From NCBI GenBank assembly GCA_900542495.1, contig UQNW01000008.1, positions 59,592-123,591 of the forward strand: a stretch of DNA of 64,000 bases. The letters run 5' to 3'. The position numbers and the translations under genes are program-made. Shown in pieces: positions 14,111 through 22,911 of this stretch. This stretch comes from an uncultured Roseburia sp. (GTDB taxonomy: Bacteria; Bacillota; Clostridia; Lachnospirales; Lachnospiraceae). Numbering within the stretch: the stretch's first letter is position 1; every line of letters begins with the position of its first letter. The notes below the pieces were generated by a model. That model was given only the letters and a program-made list of their open reading frames with translations, did not search any database and was not told the origin of the DNA.

Positions 14111-15619
14111 ATGTTAGAATTAATTCCAGCTTCTGCAATTATCGCAATTGTGGTGATTGCAATCATCGTCATTTTCTTAGCCGTTGGCTATGTGAAGGCT
14201 CCACCGGATATGGCGTTTATCATTTCTGGTATCAAGAAGAAATCAAAGATCGTGATCGGAAAAGCGACGATCCGCATCCCGTTTTTTGAGCGTCTTGATA
14301 AGCTGAATCTGCGCTTGATCCCAATTGATGTAAAGACGAGCAACGCAGTGCCGACCGCAGATTACATTAACATTAATGTAGATGCTACCGTTAACGTTAA
14401 GATCAGCAATGAATCAGAGAAGTTAAGACTTGCAGCAGAAAACTTCTTAAATAAAAACACCGAGTACATCGCAGGTGTGGCGAGAGAAGTTTTGGAAGGT
14501 AATGTGCGTGAGATCGTAGGTAAGATGAAGTTAGAGGAAATGGTTTCTGACCGACAGAAGTTTGCAACTCTTGTAAAAGAGAATGCAGAACCTGATCTTG
14601 CAGCTATGGGACTTGATATTATCAGTTTTAACGTACAGAATTTCGTAGACGGAAATGAAGTTATCGAGAACCTTGGTATTGATAATATCGTAAAAATTAA
14701 AAAGGCAGCAGCAATTGCCAGAGCAGAAAGTGAAAGAGATATCAAGGTTGCTCAGGCAGCGGCAGACAAAGAATCCAATGATGCAGCAGTTGCCGCACAG
14801 ACAGAGATCGCAAAGAAACAGAATGAACTTGCAATCAAGCGCTCCGAGTTACAGCAGGAAGCAGACACGAAAAAGGCTATGGCAGATGCCGCTTACGAGA
14901 TCCAGAAAGAGGAACAGCGTAAGACGATCGAGGTCACAACTGCCAACGCAGATATTGCAAAACAGGAACGTGAGATTGAGTTAAAACAGAAAGAGGTTGC
15001 AGTTAAAGAGCAGGCTCTTGAGGCAGAAGTTAAGAAACAGGCGGAAGCAGACAAATACGCAGCACAGCAGAAAGCTGATGCGGCCCTCTATCAGAGACAG
15101 AAAGAAGCCGAAGCAAAACAGTTTGAGGCACAGCGTCAGGCAGAAGCGAGAAAAGCACAGGCGGAAGCAGACCGTTTTGCAAAAGAGCAGGAGGCCGAAG
15201 GTATTCGTGCTGTCGGTGAAGCGGAAGCAGCAGCCATTCAGGCTAAAGGTGTTGCAGAAGCAGAAGCGATGGAGAAAAAGGCGGAAGCTTACGCAAAATA
15301 TAACAAAGCAGCCGTAGCCGAGATGATGATAAAAGTTCTTCCGGATGTCGCTGCAAAGATTGCAGAGCCATTGGGTCAGATTGACAAAATTACGATTATC
15401 GGTGGCGACGGTGGCAGCAATGGTGTTGAGCAGGTGGCAGGAAATGTCCCGGCAGTTATGGCAAAACTTTTTGAGAGCATGAAAGAGGCAACAGGCATTG
15501 ATCTTGCAGATATCGTAAAAGCAGATACCTATGATGCGAAAGTAAACCGCAATGTCAATGTGAGTGGAATTGATTCCGTAAATCTTGTAGTAAAAGATGA
15601 GAAAGAAAATCCAAGTTAA
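14111..15619 (+). CDS. Flotillin-family membrane scaffold protein
   Basis: SPFH/flotillin protein that organises membrane microdomains and affects envelope fluidity and signalling complexes. Seen: N-terminal membrane segment (about 5-25), SPFH domain to about residue 200, then a long Ala/Glu/Lys/Gln-rich coiled coil with repeated EAE, AEA and KQ units, and a C-terminal tail. The ATG at 14111 has AAGGAGG 9 bases upstream, giving 502 residues, the usual flotillin size; an upstream in-frame ATG at 14021 would add 30 residues not typical of the family. Monocistronic with a strong terminator. Confidence 0.92.
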   Translation: MLELIPASAIIAIVVIAIIVIFLAVGYVKAPPDMAFIISGIKKKSKIVIGKATIRIPFFERLDKLNLRLIPIDVKTSNAVPTADYININVDATVNVKISNESEKLRLAAENFLNKNTEYIAGVAREVLEGNVREIVGKMKLEEMVSDRQKFATLVKENAEPDLAAMGLDIISFNVQNFVDGNEVIENLGIDNIVKIKKAAAIARAESERDIKVAQAAADKESNDAAVAAQTEIAKKQNELAIKRSELQQEADTKKAMADAAYEIQKEEQRKTIEVTTANADIAKQEREIELKQKEVAVKEQALEAEVKKQAEADKYAAQQKADAALYQRQKEAEAKQFEAQRQAEARKAQAEADRFAKEQEAEGIRAVGEAEAAAIQAKGVAEAEAMEKKAEAYAKYNKAAVAEMMIKVLPDVAAKIAEPLGQIDKITIIGGDGGSNGVEQVAGNVPAVMAKLFESMKEATGIDLADIVKADTYDAKVNRNVNVSGIDSVNLVVKDEKENPS

Positions 15620-15675
15620 CATAACTATGGTACATAAGGCTTTGCGACAATAATTAAGTTGCATGCATATAAGTG

Positions 15676-15711
15676 AAATGGCACAATATTTTTAAATATT
15701 GTGCCATTTTT
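15676..15711 (+). terminator. Flotillin gene terminator
   Basis: AAATGGCACAATATT pairs with AATATTGTGCCATTT, followed by T residues. Confidence 0.88.
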
Positions 15712-15907
15712 AACTTTACAGGAAATTGCAATGCGATATTCTTATAAAGTTAAAACGCTCGGTGAGCAGTGGTGTTTTCATTAAAATCACAAAATTGAGA
15801 TAGTTTCTTTTTTTTACATGCACAGAAAAAATATGTGATACGATATGTGGTAGTGTCGTGGATGTATAAAGATATCTTTAAAAATTTGTATCAGAAGGAA
15901 AGAAAAA

Positions 15908-16576
15908 ATGCAAAATATATTAGTTGTAGAAGATGATTATGATCTGAACCAGTCAATCTGCTATTCTTTGAAAAAGTCAGGATATGGCGTGTATGGTGTG
16001 GCTTTTATGGAGAAAGGAAAGCAGCTTTTCAGTAAGAATCAGATCGATCTGGTTCTTTTGGATGTGAACCTTCCGGATGGCGAAGGTTTTTCTTTTTGTA
16101 AATGGGTAAAAGAACAAAAAGAGGTTCCGGTTATTTATCTGACTGCAAGGGATATGGAAGAAGATGCGCTGGCAGGGTATGAATCAGGAGCAGAAGATTA
16201 CATTACAAAACCATTTTCAATGAAGATTTTACTCAAAAAAATAGATGTTATTTTAAGAAGAAGCATTTCAAATAATCATACAATTTTTGCGGATGGGTAT
16301 TTGCAGATTGATCTGGATAATGCCCGGGTGTCGGTAAAAGGGCAGGAATGTGCTGTTACACCGACAGAGTTCCGGCTGCTTCGCCAGTTCCTTTTAAATC
16401 CAGGGCAATTACTTACTTATGATCTGCTGCTCGAACGGTTATGGGACAGCGGAGGACAGTTTGTAGATAAACACGCACTGGCGGTCAATGTGAACCGTCT
16501 CAGAGGAAAGATTGAAGACGGGGAGCACAGATATATTTCGAATGTTTATGGGATGGGGTATCAATGGATTGGATGA
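15908..16576 (+). CDS. OmpR-family response regulator
   Basis: 222 residues: receiver domain with DD near residue 9, phosphoacceptor Asp in LVLLDVNLPDG and Lys in YITKPFS; C-terminal OmpR/PhoB winged helix (VTPTEFRLLRQFLLNPGQLL, then NVNRLRGKIE). AGAAGGAAAG before the ATG. It overlaps the sensor kinase gene by 13 bases; an ABC transporter follows. This four-gene layout is typical of Firmicutes antimicrobial-peptide detoxification modules, so the transporter is the likely target. Confidence 0.94.
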   Translation: MQNILVVEDDYDLNQSICYSLKKSGYGVYGVAFMEKGKQLFSKNQIDLVLLDVNLPDGEGFSFCKWVKEQKEVPVIYLTARDMEEDALAGYESGAEDYITKPFSMKILLKKIDVILRRSISNNHTIFADGYLQIDLDNARVSVKGQECAVTPTEFRLLRQFLLNPGQLLTYDLLLERLWDSGGQFVDKHALAVNVNRLRGKIEDGEHRYISNVYGMGYQWIG

Positions 16577-17487
16577 CGGCTGTAGTTATAATTTTGTTAA
16601 TGATAATACTGATATTGCTATGGAAAAATTATAAGACGAAAAAAGATGCAGAGATATTTGCCAGACAGGTGGAGGACGCTTTAGATGCAATTGTAACAGG
16701 AAAAGAATGGCAGGCAGAAGAATTAGAGGATAGTCTCTGGGGAAGAACCGGAACACAATTGGCAAAAGCAGAATCCATATTCCGGAAAAAGGAAGCGGAC
16801 AGTCTTCGTGAAAAAGAAGTTGTAAAAGGATTGATTTCCGATATATCTCATCAGACGAGGACACCGCTTGCAAACATGAAGTTATATATGGAACTTCTTG
16901 AGGATGAGAAATTGTCTGAAAATGGACGGGTTTTCTTGAGCAAAATGAGAGACCAGATGGAGAAGATAGATTTTTTAATGCAAAGCATGGTAAAAATGTC
17001 AAGGCTTGAAACAGGGATTCTTCAGATACACAAAGAAAATAAAAACATGTATGAAACAATCCGGCACGCAGTTTCAAACATTGTACCGGAGGCAGCCACA
17101 AAAAAGATTGATCTGTATGTAAACTGTGATGAAAATATGGTTATCTTTCATGACAGCAAATGGACGGAGGAAGCTATTTATAATATTCTTGACAATGCAC
17201 TTAAATATACAGATCCAGGCGGCAAAATTCACGTTGAAGCGCAAAAACAGGAATTGTTTTATAAAATCAGTATTTCGGACACCGGAAAGGGGATTGCACC
17301 GGAAAGACAGGCGGAGATTTTTACACGGTTTTACAGGGAACCGGAAGTACATGATAAACCGGGAGTTGGAATCGGATTGTATCTTGCCAGAAAAATAGCA
17401 GAGTTTCAGAAGGGTTATATAGAAGTACAGTCGGAAGTGGGAAAAGGAGCATGCTTTAGTCTGTATTTTCCAGTGAAGAAATTGTAA
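16564..17487 (+). CDS. Sensor histidine kinase
   Basis: 307 residues: one N-terminal membrane helix (about 4-20), no large extracellular domain, H box SDISHQTRTPLANMK with the phosphorylated His, N box NILDNALKY, G boxes DTGKGI and GVGIGLYLARK. A short kinase with almost no outside part suggests sensing in the membrane or through the ABC permease, as in Bce-like modules, although BceS kinases have two helices. Its start overlaps the response regulator. Confidence 0.93.
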   Translation: MDWMTAVVIILLMIILILLWKNYKTKKDAEIFARQVEDALDAIVTGKEWQAEELEDSLWGRTGTQLAKAESIFRKKEADSLREKEVVKGLISDISHQTRTPLANMKLYMELLEDEKLSENGRVFLSKMRDQMEKIDFLMQSMVKMSRLETGILQIHKENKNMYETIRHAVSNIVPEAATKKIDLYVNCDENMVIFHDSKWTEEAIYNILDNALKYTDPGGKIHVEAQKQELFYKISISDTGKGIAPERQAEIFTRFYREPEVHDKPGVGIGLYLARKIAEFQKGYIEVQSEVGKGACFSLYFPVKKL

Positions 17488-17496
17488 GATATGTTA

Positions 17497-17526
17497 TCAC
17501 AATTATGAGATAATTGGTAATTGTGA
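17497..17526. promoter_or_regulatory. Inverted repeat between kinase and ABC genes
   Basis: Perfect 9 bp arms TCACAATTA and TAATTGTGA separated by 12 bp, about 55 bp before the ABC ATPase start. A candidate response-regulator site controlling the transporter. Confidence 0.5.
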
Positions 17527-17581
17527 CAGGTTTGAGATTTTTAAGGGGTATTCTGTTTCCTGTCAAAGGAGGATAAAACGA

Positions 17582-18274
17582 ATGAATGAATACATTGTAG
17601 AGACAAAAAACCTGAAAAAATATTATCAAATGGGTGATAACACGATAAAGGCATTAGATGGCGTTGATTTTCATGTGAAAAATCAGGAATTTGTTGCAAT
17701 CATTGGAAAAAGCGGCTCTGGGAAAAGTACACTTTTACATATGCTGGGTGGATTGGATGTGCCAACAGAAGGGGAAGTGCTGATAGAAGGAAAGAGTATT
17801 CTTGGACTGAAAAAAGAACAGCTTGCCATATTCCGAAGAAGAAAGATCGGCTTCATTTTTCAGAATTATAATCTTGTCCCGGATCTTAATGTATATGAGA
17901 ATGTCATACTTCCGGTGGAACTGGATGGAAGAAAAGTGGACGCAGAATATGTGGACGGGATACTAGAACTTTTAAGTGTGGCAGAGAAGAAGGAGGCGCT
18001 TCCGGGAACACTGTCGGGCGGACAGCAGCAGAGAGTTGCAATTGCAAGGGCACTTGCAGCAAAACCAGCTATTATTCTGGCGGATGAACCGACTGGAAAT
18101 CTGGATTCGGCGACCAGTCATGAGGTGCTTGGACTCTTAAAAATGGTGGCACAACAATTTCAGCAGACGATAGTACTGATCACACATGACAGAGATATTG
18201 CACAGCTTGCAGACCGTATCGTACACATTGAGGATGGAAAAATTGTCGGCGATACAAAAAGAGAAGGGGTGTGA
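17582..18274 (+). CDS. ABC transporter ATP-binding protein, MacB/BceA-like
   Basis: 230 residues, the compact LolD/MacB/BceA type: Walker A GKSGSGKST near 40, Q loop QNYNL, signature LSGGQQQR, Walker B ILADEPTGNLDS, switch His in THD. It pairs with the FtsX-type permease whose start lies next to its stop codon. With the upstream two-component genes it suggests a peptide-antibiotic sensing and resistance module. Good ribosome binding site (AAAGGAGG) upstream. Confidence 0.94.
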   Translation: MNEYIVETKNLKKYYQMGDNTIKALDGVDFHVKNQEFVAIIGKSGSGKSTLLHMLGGLDVPTEGEVLIEGKSILGLKKEQLAIFRRRKIGFIFQNYNLVPDLNVYENVILPVELDGRKVDAEYVDGILELLSVAEKKEALPGTLSGGQQQRVAIARALAAKPAIILADEPTGNLDSATSHEVLGLLKMVAQQFQQTIVLITHDRDIAQLADRIVHIEDGKIVGDTKREGV

Positions 18275-18279
18275 TATTC

Positions 18280-20778
18280 ATGCTTAAAAATCCAAATCAG
18301 AACATAATCAAAAGAATGGTATGGAAGAACCTGAAAGGAAATCTGGGAAAAAATATTACTTTAATCCTTTCGGTACTTCTTTCTTCCTTTATGATATTTA
18401 CGATATTCACGGTTGGAAATTCCTATTTTAAACTTGAAAAAATTCAAAATATCCGTATGTCAGGAGCAGAGTTCGATGCGATTCTGTATGGGGTGACAGA
18501 TGAGCAGAGGCAGATATGTGAGGAAAATCCGGATATTATACTTACAGGTACAGCGGGAAACTGTGGATGGGTTGAGAAAACGGATAAGGATTTTACCCCG
18601 GATGTAGGTCTGGTCTGGGCAGATGATAATTATTGGACACAGATGATGAAACCCGTGAGGGAAAAACTCGAAGGAAAATATCCAACAGCTTTCAATGAGA
18701 TCATGGTTACTGAAAAGGCTTTAAAGGAATGTGGATACGAAAATCTTAAGATTGGCGATAACCTTACAATGTCATATGGAACCTATAATGGTATCCAGAC
18801 AGGAACGTTTAAAATCTGTGGAATCTGGGATGGATATGGACCGAAGAAAGTGTTTTATGTATCAGAACAATTTTATGATAAATCAGGCTGGAAACTTTCA
18901 CAGGCTGCTTCCGGTCGTTATTTTATGGATTTTAAACAAAAAATTATGACAGAAAAAGAGCAGCAGGACTTTATAAAAAGCATGAATCTTGGAAAGCAGC
19001 AAAATCTTTTTTTTACCGTAGATTTAGGCAATTCTGTCCGAATGCTTGCAGGATTGATCGGACTTGCTGCAGTCACATGCCTGTGTGCATATTTGCTGAT
19101 TTATAATATTATGCATCTTTCGGTTGCTGGAAAAGTGCGTTATTATGGTCTGCTTCAGACAGTAGGAATGACGGAAAAACAGATAAAACAAATGTTAAGG
19201 AAGCAGATGCTGTTGATCGGATTCATTGGAACTATGCTGGGATGTCTGCTGGGGATATTTGTGTCATTTTCCTTAATTCCAATGGTGGTAAAATCACTTG
19301 GAATCAAAAAAACCTATACAGATTCTGGAATGGTCTGCTTTCACCCGGCTATTTTAATTGCAACTATTCTGCTGGTTGGATTTACGATATTTTTAGCTGG
19401 CAGAAAACCTGTAAAAATGGCATCCGCTATCTCACCTATAGAAGCTTTAGGCTATCGACCTGCCGGAAAAACGATAAAAGAAAAAAGAGCAGGAAAAAGA
19501 AAAGTAATAAGCAGACTTTGTCTGGAGCAGTTTACAAAGGATAAGAAAAGAACAGTTGTTGTACTGCTGTCTTTAGCAGCCAGTCTGTCTGTGTACCTTT
19601 GCATTGTGACGATGTTAGACAGTCAGGTGGCAAGAACGATCGTGTCAAATTACATGGATACAGATATTGAGATTATAAATGATACGGCATTAAAAGAAGA
19701 TCCAAAGGACAGAAGAAATATTCTGGATGAATCAATCGTGAAGTCGATCAAAGACAATGCCGGGGTATCAGAAGTACATTCGGTGGTATTTGCTGAGATT
19801 ACGGTTCCATGGGAGCCGGATTTTGCTGAAATGTGGATGAAAGAATTTTATGAAAAATGGATGAGTATTCCATACAGCGATGAAAAAGAGGAGTATCAGG
19901 AGCACCCTGAAAACTTTGGTTCTTCCTTGGTTGGAATTGATGAGCAGGAATTTGATTATTTAAACGAAAGTATGGAACAGGCAGTCAATAAAGAGGATTT
20001 TCTTTCGGGGAAAAGCTGCATTATTTATAGAAATGGTTTAGATTTATCAGACACAGACATCATAGGGAAAAAAGTGACCTGTGTTTTGTACAGTGACGAA
20101 CAGGAGACAAAAACTTTTACCATAGAAGGGGTGACGGACGAGAGTTACTATACAGCACTTCTTGGATATCCACCGACGATCATAACAAGCGACAAGGTGG
20201 TGGAAACATTCGCAAAGAATCCAATGACTCTAAAGACGGGTGTTAAATATAACAAAGAATATGACAGGAGCACGGAAAAAGAAATTTTGACATTATTAGA
20301 AGCAGATCGTAATGCGAATGATTTTTCATGGGAATCCAAAATTGAGGAAGCGGATGAAATGAAAGATGCTCAGGGATATATGCCACAGGTGGGAATTGGG
20401 ATTGTTCTGATTTTGGCATTTATCGGAATCATGAATTATATAAATACATTTGTAGTAAATGTGCAGAGCCGGAGGACAGAACTCTCAATTATGGAGAGCA
20501 TAGGAATGACGCCGAAGCAGCTCTTAGGAATGCTAGTCAGAGAAGGAGCCTTTTATGCAGGCGGTGCATGGCTTATTACTTTAACAGCAGGAATGGGAGG
20601 TACTTATTTCCTTTATGAATCCATGAATTACCGGAAAATTTCATTTTCAATACCTGTACCTGCAATTTTGCTTGCGGTAATAATTAGTTTTCTGATTTGT
20701 ACGCTGATTCCAGTACTTACATGGTGGGGGTTAGAAAAGAATGATACTTTAGTAGAAAGAATAAAAGGTGTTGAATGA
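18280..20778 (+). CDS. FtsX/MacB-type ABC transporter permease
   Basis: About 832 residues with two FtsX-type membrane blocks: a first helix near residue 25, a first extracytoplasmic domain, three helices (about 255-380), a helix near 430, a large second extracytoplasmic domain (about 450-690), and three C-terminal helices. I prefer the ATG at 18280 (AAGGGG 10 bases upstream) over the GTG at 18271. It works with the ATPase just upstream. The large exposed domains differ from BceB, whose single big loop lies elsewhere, so this is probably a related exporter or sensor-transporter, not BceB itself. Confidence 0.9.
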   Translation: MLKNPNQNIIKRMVWKNLKGNLGKNITLILSVLLSSFMIFTIFTVGNSYFKLEKIQNIRMSGAEFDAILYGVTDEQRQICEENPDIILTGTAGNCGWVEKTDKDFTPDVGLVWADDNYWTQMMKPVREKLEGKYPTAFNEIMVTEKALKECGYENLKIGDNLTMSYGTYNGIQTGTFKICGIWDGYGPKKVFYVSEQFYDKSGWKLSQAASGRYFMDFKQKIMTEKEQQDFIKSMNLGKQQNLFFTVDLGNSVRMLAGLIGLAAVTCLCAYLLIYNIMHLSVAGKVRYYGLLQTVGMTEKQIKQMLRKQMLLIGFIGTMLGCLLGIFVSFSLIPMVVKSLGIKKTYTDSGMVCFHPAILIATILLVGFTIFLAGRKPVKMASAISPIEALGYRPAGKTIKEKRAGKRKVISRLCLEQFTKDKKRTVVVLLSLAASLSVYLCIVTMLDSQVARTIVSNYMDTDIEIINDTALKEDPKDRRNILDESIVKSIKDNAGVSEVHSVVFAEITVPWEPDFAEMWMKEFYEKWMSIPYSDEKEEYQEHPENFGSSLVGIDEQEFDYLNESMEQAVNKEDFLSGKSCIIYRNGLDLSDTDIIGKKVTCVLYSDEQETKTFTIEGVTDESYYTALLGYPPTIITSDKVVETFAKNPMTLKTGVKYNKEYDRSTEKEILTLLEADRNANDFSWESKIEEADEMKDAQGYMPQVGIGIVLILAFIGIMNYINTFVVNVQSRRTELSIMESIGMTPKQLLGMLVREGAFYAGGAWLITLTAGMGGTYFLYESMNYRKISFSIPVPAILLAVIISFLICTLIPVLTWWGLEKNDTLVERIKGVE

Positions 20779-20959
20779 CAGAATTTTAAAGTGTAATAGA
20801 CCATAACCAGTTTGTTTTGTGTTATACTTTATCATGAAATAAAGCTTTATGAATGCACTTGCTTTGCGTGTCAGTCTTTATTACATCATATCAATAAGGG
20901 AGAAGCATAATGACATTGGAAAATATAGAAAAAATGCCACACTCGAATTATATTTGCAT
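20779..20959. other. Intergenic stretch with an unassigned promoter-like signal
   Basis: TATACT near 20824, then an AT-rich run and AAGGGAG upstream of a 38-codon frame at 20910 that runs into the terminator and the neighbouring gene. No supported gene. A short RNA ending at the hairpin 20960-20987 is possible. Confidence 0.3.
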
Positions 20960-20987
20960 GTACCTGAGCAGCAGAGCGCTCAGGTAC
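20960..20987. terminator. Convergent terminator hairpin
   Basis: Perfect 10 bp arms GTACCTGAGC (20960-20969) and GCTCAGGTAC (20978-20987), placed between two convergent genes. T tracts are weak on both sides. Confidence 0.6.
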
Positions 20988-21004
20988 TGTTTAAATAGTA
21001 ACGT

Positions 21005-22810
21005 TTATTCCACATATTCGTAATACGCCGGCAAGTATTTATCCACAATATCAAATGGCGCCGGTCCAATCGAAAGCACCGCCTGATGAAATGACTTATC
21101 ATTGTAATCTTTCATGTTTTTCAGGGAAGTTTCCTTTTTCAATTCCTCAAATTTCAAAAATCCAATATAATATTTCAGATAATGTGTCGGCTCCTCCACG
21201 ATCAGTTCAAAAATACTTTCAATTGCATCATCATTTGTGATGCCGTAATTATTCCAGAATTTCTTTGTGTCCTCCAAAGTCCAGCCGTCGTAGTGAATCC
21301 CGATATCAGTGGAAGCGTAGAGGCTTAAGGTGGCATCTTGATTTAACTCTAAGACAGTTGCAACATCGTCGTTTAATCCGGCATAATGATAGGACTGAAA
21401 TTCCACATAAGTAGCCCAGCCTTCCACAAATCCGGAATAATTTAAAATGGAGCGCACCGGCTCAATCCCGGATTCATAGGTCATGACGGTCTGGTAGAGG
21501 TGCCCCGGAAATCCCTCGTGCGCAAGCGTTGTGAAATAAGAGATATTTGTGGTATCAGTTGTTTCATTAATATAGATAGAGTTATGTGAGTAATCATCGA
21601 TCGGTGCGATCACATAAAATGCAGGTGCAAGGTAATCAGCAACGCAGTCATCGATGTAGCTCACTGTAAAACTTGTTTCCGGTGGGGCAGGAAAATCGTC
21701 AAGCATTACTTCCTTTAAATGATTCAGTGTTGTTGCGGAATCAGTAGGTGTTAAAGTTGCCTCAGAGGCGAGTTCCCAGAGTTCCGGGTTTTCGTTTATG
21801 AGATCAGAGGACTCCTGCAGCACCTTTACACGCTCGTTGGAGATCATGTTTTCTAATGTCTTTACATTTTCAGAAGTGCCCGTATTGTAGGCGAGCAGGT
21901 ATTCATAATATTTCCTGCCCTCCGGGAAATAGCAGAGTCCATTTTCATTCGTACCGGAACCCATAAGGTCGTTCAATGCGGAGGCGAGATTCTGATAAGC
22001 GGGAAAAATATGCTCATGCAACATTTGCTCGTTCTGCAGCCGGTAGTGGTCTTTTTCCGACTGGGATAAACCGGTCAGTTTGTCGATTCTGCTATTAAAA
22101 GTTTCCAATAAATAATGATTGTCAGAATCTGCAATAAAGGCATTGCACTGGTCAATAATATTCTGGCAGGCAAAGTCTGACATAAAAAGTCCGACGTCTG
22201 CCTTTTCTTTTTCAAAAGCGATGATCTGGTCAAAATATTCGTCCGTCAAAGAAAGCAGTTTCAGGTAATCTTCCACATCTTTTTTACTGCTGAAAGTGTA
22301 TTCTTCGTACAGGATCGGAAGCTGCGCCTGAACTCCGGTAGACGGGCGGAGCAGTTCGTCGTATAAGTACATATCCGCCATTTCCAACTGCAGATTAAAA
22401 TAGTTCTCTAAAATATCGTAAGTGAGCTGCTGGTTCAACGTAAGTTCCGTATAGGAAAAAGAACTTAACCCGGACAGATAATTTTCCAGCCTTGCGTTGC
22501 TGTCTGCCATGGCATCTTCGGAGAGGTCGCCTAAAGTAACCGGGTAATCAGTAATGCCATATTTTTCCGGATCGGAAATGGTAAAATGCAGATTGATCGT
22601 ATTATCCGTAACCTCAGTTTCAAAGATATCATTTAAAAACTGGTCAAAGGCTTCCACCGTTTCCGGATTTTCCTCGGAAATCTCCTGACTGTATTCAATT
22701 GATTCAAAGTGTGCACAGCCGGCAAAAAGAGAAACTGCGAGCACGATACACACAGCGGATGACGCCATTTTTTTCTTTGTAAAAATTTTAGAATATCTGT
22801 TTTGGTTCAA
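21005..22810 (-). CDS. DUF885-family lipoprotein, predicted metallopeptidase
   Basis: 601 residues. N-terminal basic stretch, hydrophobic signal and lipobox SLFAGC (Cys near 32), so it is probably lipid-anchored outside the membrane. The DUF885 signature AHEGFPGHLYQ carries a zinc-type HExxxH-like pattern; members are thought to be peptidases, but specificity is unclear. TTG start at 22810; an ATG at 22768 would still keep the lipobox. Single gene, divergent from the large secreted protein. Confidence 0.88.
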   Translation of the reverse strand: MNQNRYSKIFTKKKMASSAVCIVLAVSLFAGCAHFESIEYSQEISEENPETVEAFDQFLNDIFETEVTDNTINLHFTISDPEKYGITDYPVTLGDLSEDAMADSNARLENYLSGLSSFSYTELTLNQQLTYDILENYFNLQLEMADMYLYDELLRPSTGVQAQLPILYEEYTFSSKKDVEDYLKLLSLTDEYFDQIIAFEKEKADVGLFMSDFACQNIIDQCNAFIADSDNHYLLETFNSRIDKLTGLSQSEKDHYRLQNEQMLHEHIFPAYQNLASALNDLMGSGTNENGLCYFPEGRKYYEYLLAYNTGTSENVKTLENMISNERVKVLQESSDLINENPELWELASEATLTPTDSATTLNHLKEVMLDDFPAPPETSFTVSYIDDCVADYLAPAFYVIAPIDDYSHNSIYINETTDTTNISYFTTLAHEGFPGHLYQTVMTYESGIEPVRSILNYSGFVEGWATYVEFQSYHYAGLNDDVATVLELNQDATLSLYASTDIGIHYDGWTLEDTKKFWNNYGITNDDAIESIFELIVEEPTHYLKYYIGFLKFEELKKETSLKNMKDYNDKSFHQAVLSIGPAPFDIVDKYLPAYYEYVE

Positions 22811-22911
22811 CCTTGCATTACCTCACTTCATATGCTAGAATAAAAGCCTAATTCTATTATATCTAATTAACACATCATATGTAAAGGGTTCTCTGAATAT
22901 GTAGAGAGAGG

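Noticed and set aside
14981..15664. 227-codon minus-strand frame opposite the flotillin gene
   Set aside because: Antisense of the Ala/Glu-rich coiled coil, which leaves long open frames by composition; Cys/Phe-rich with no family look.
20910..21023. Small frame with AAGGGAG upstream, MTLENIEKMPHSNY and onward
   Set aside because: It runs through the terminator hairpin and into the convergent lipoprotein gene; no membrane or domain feature.
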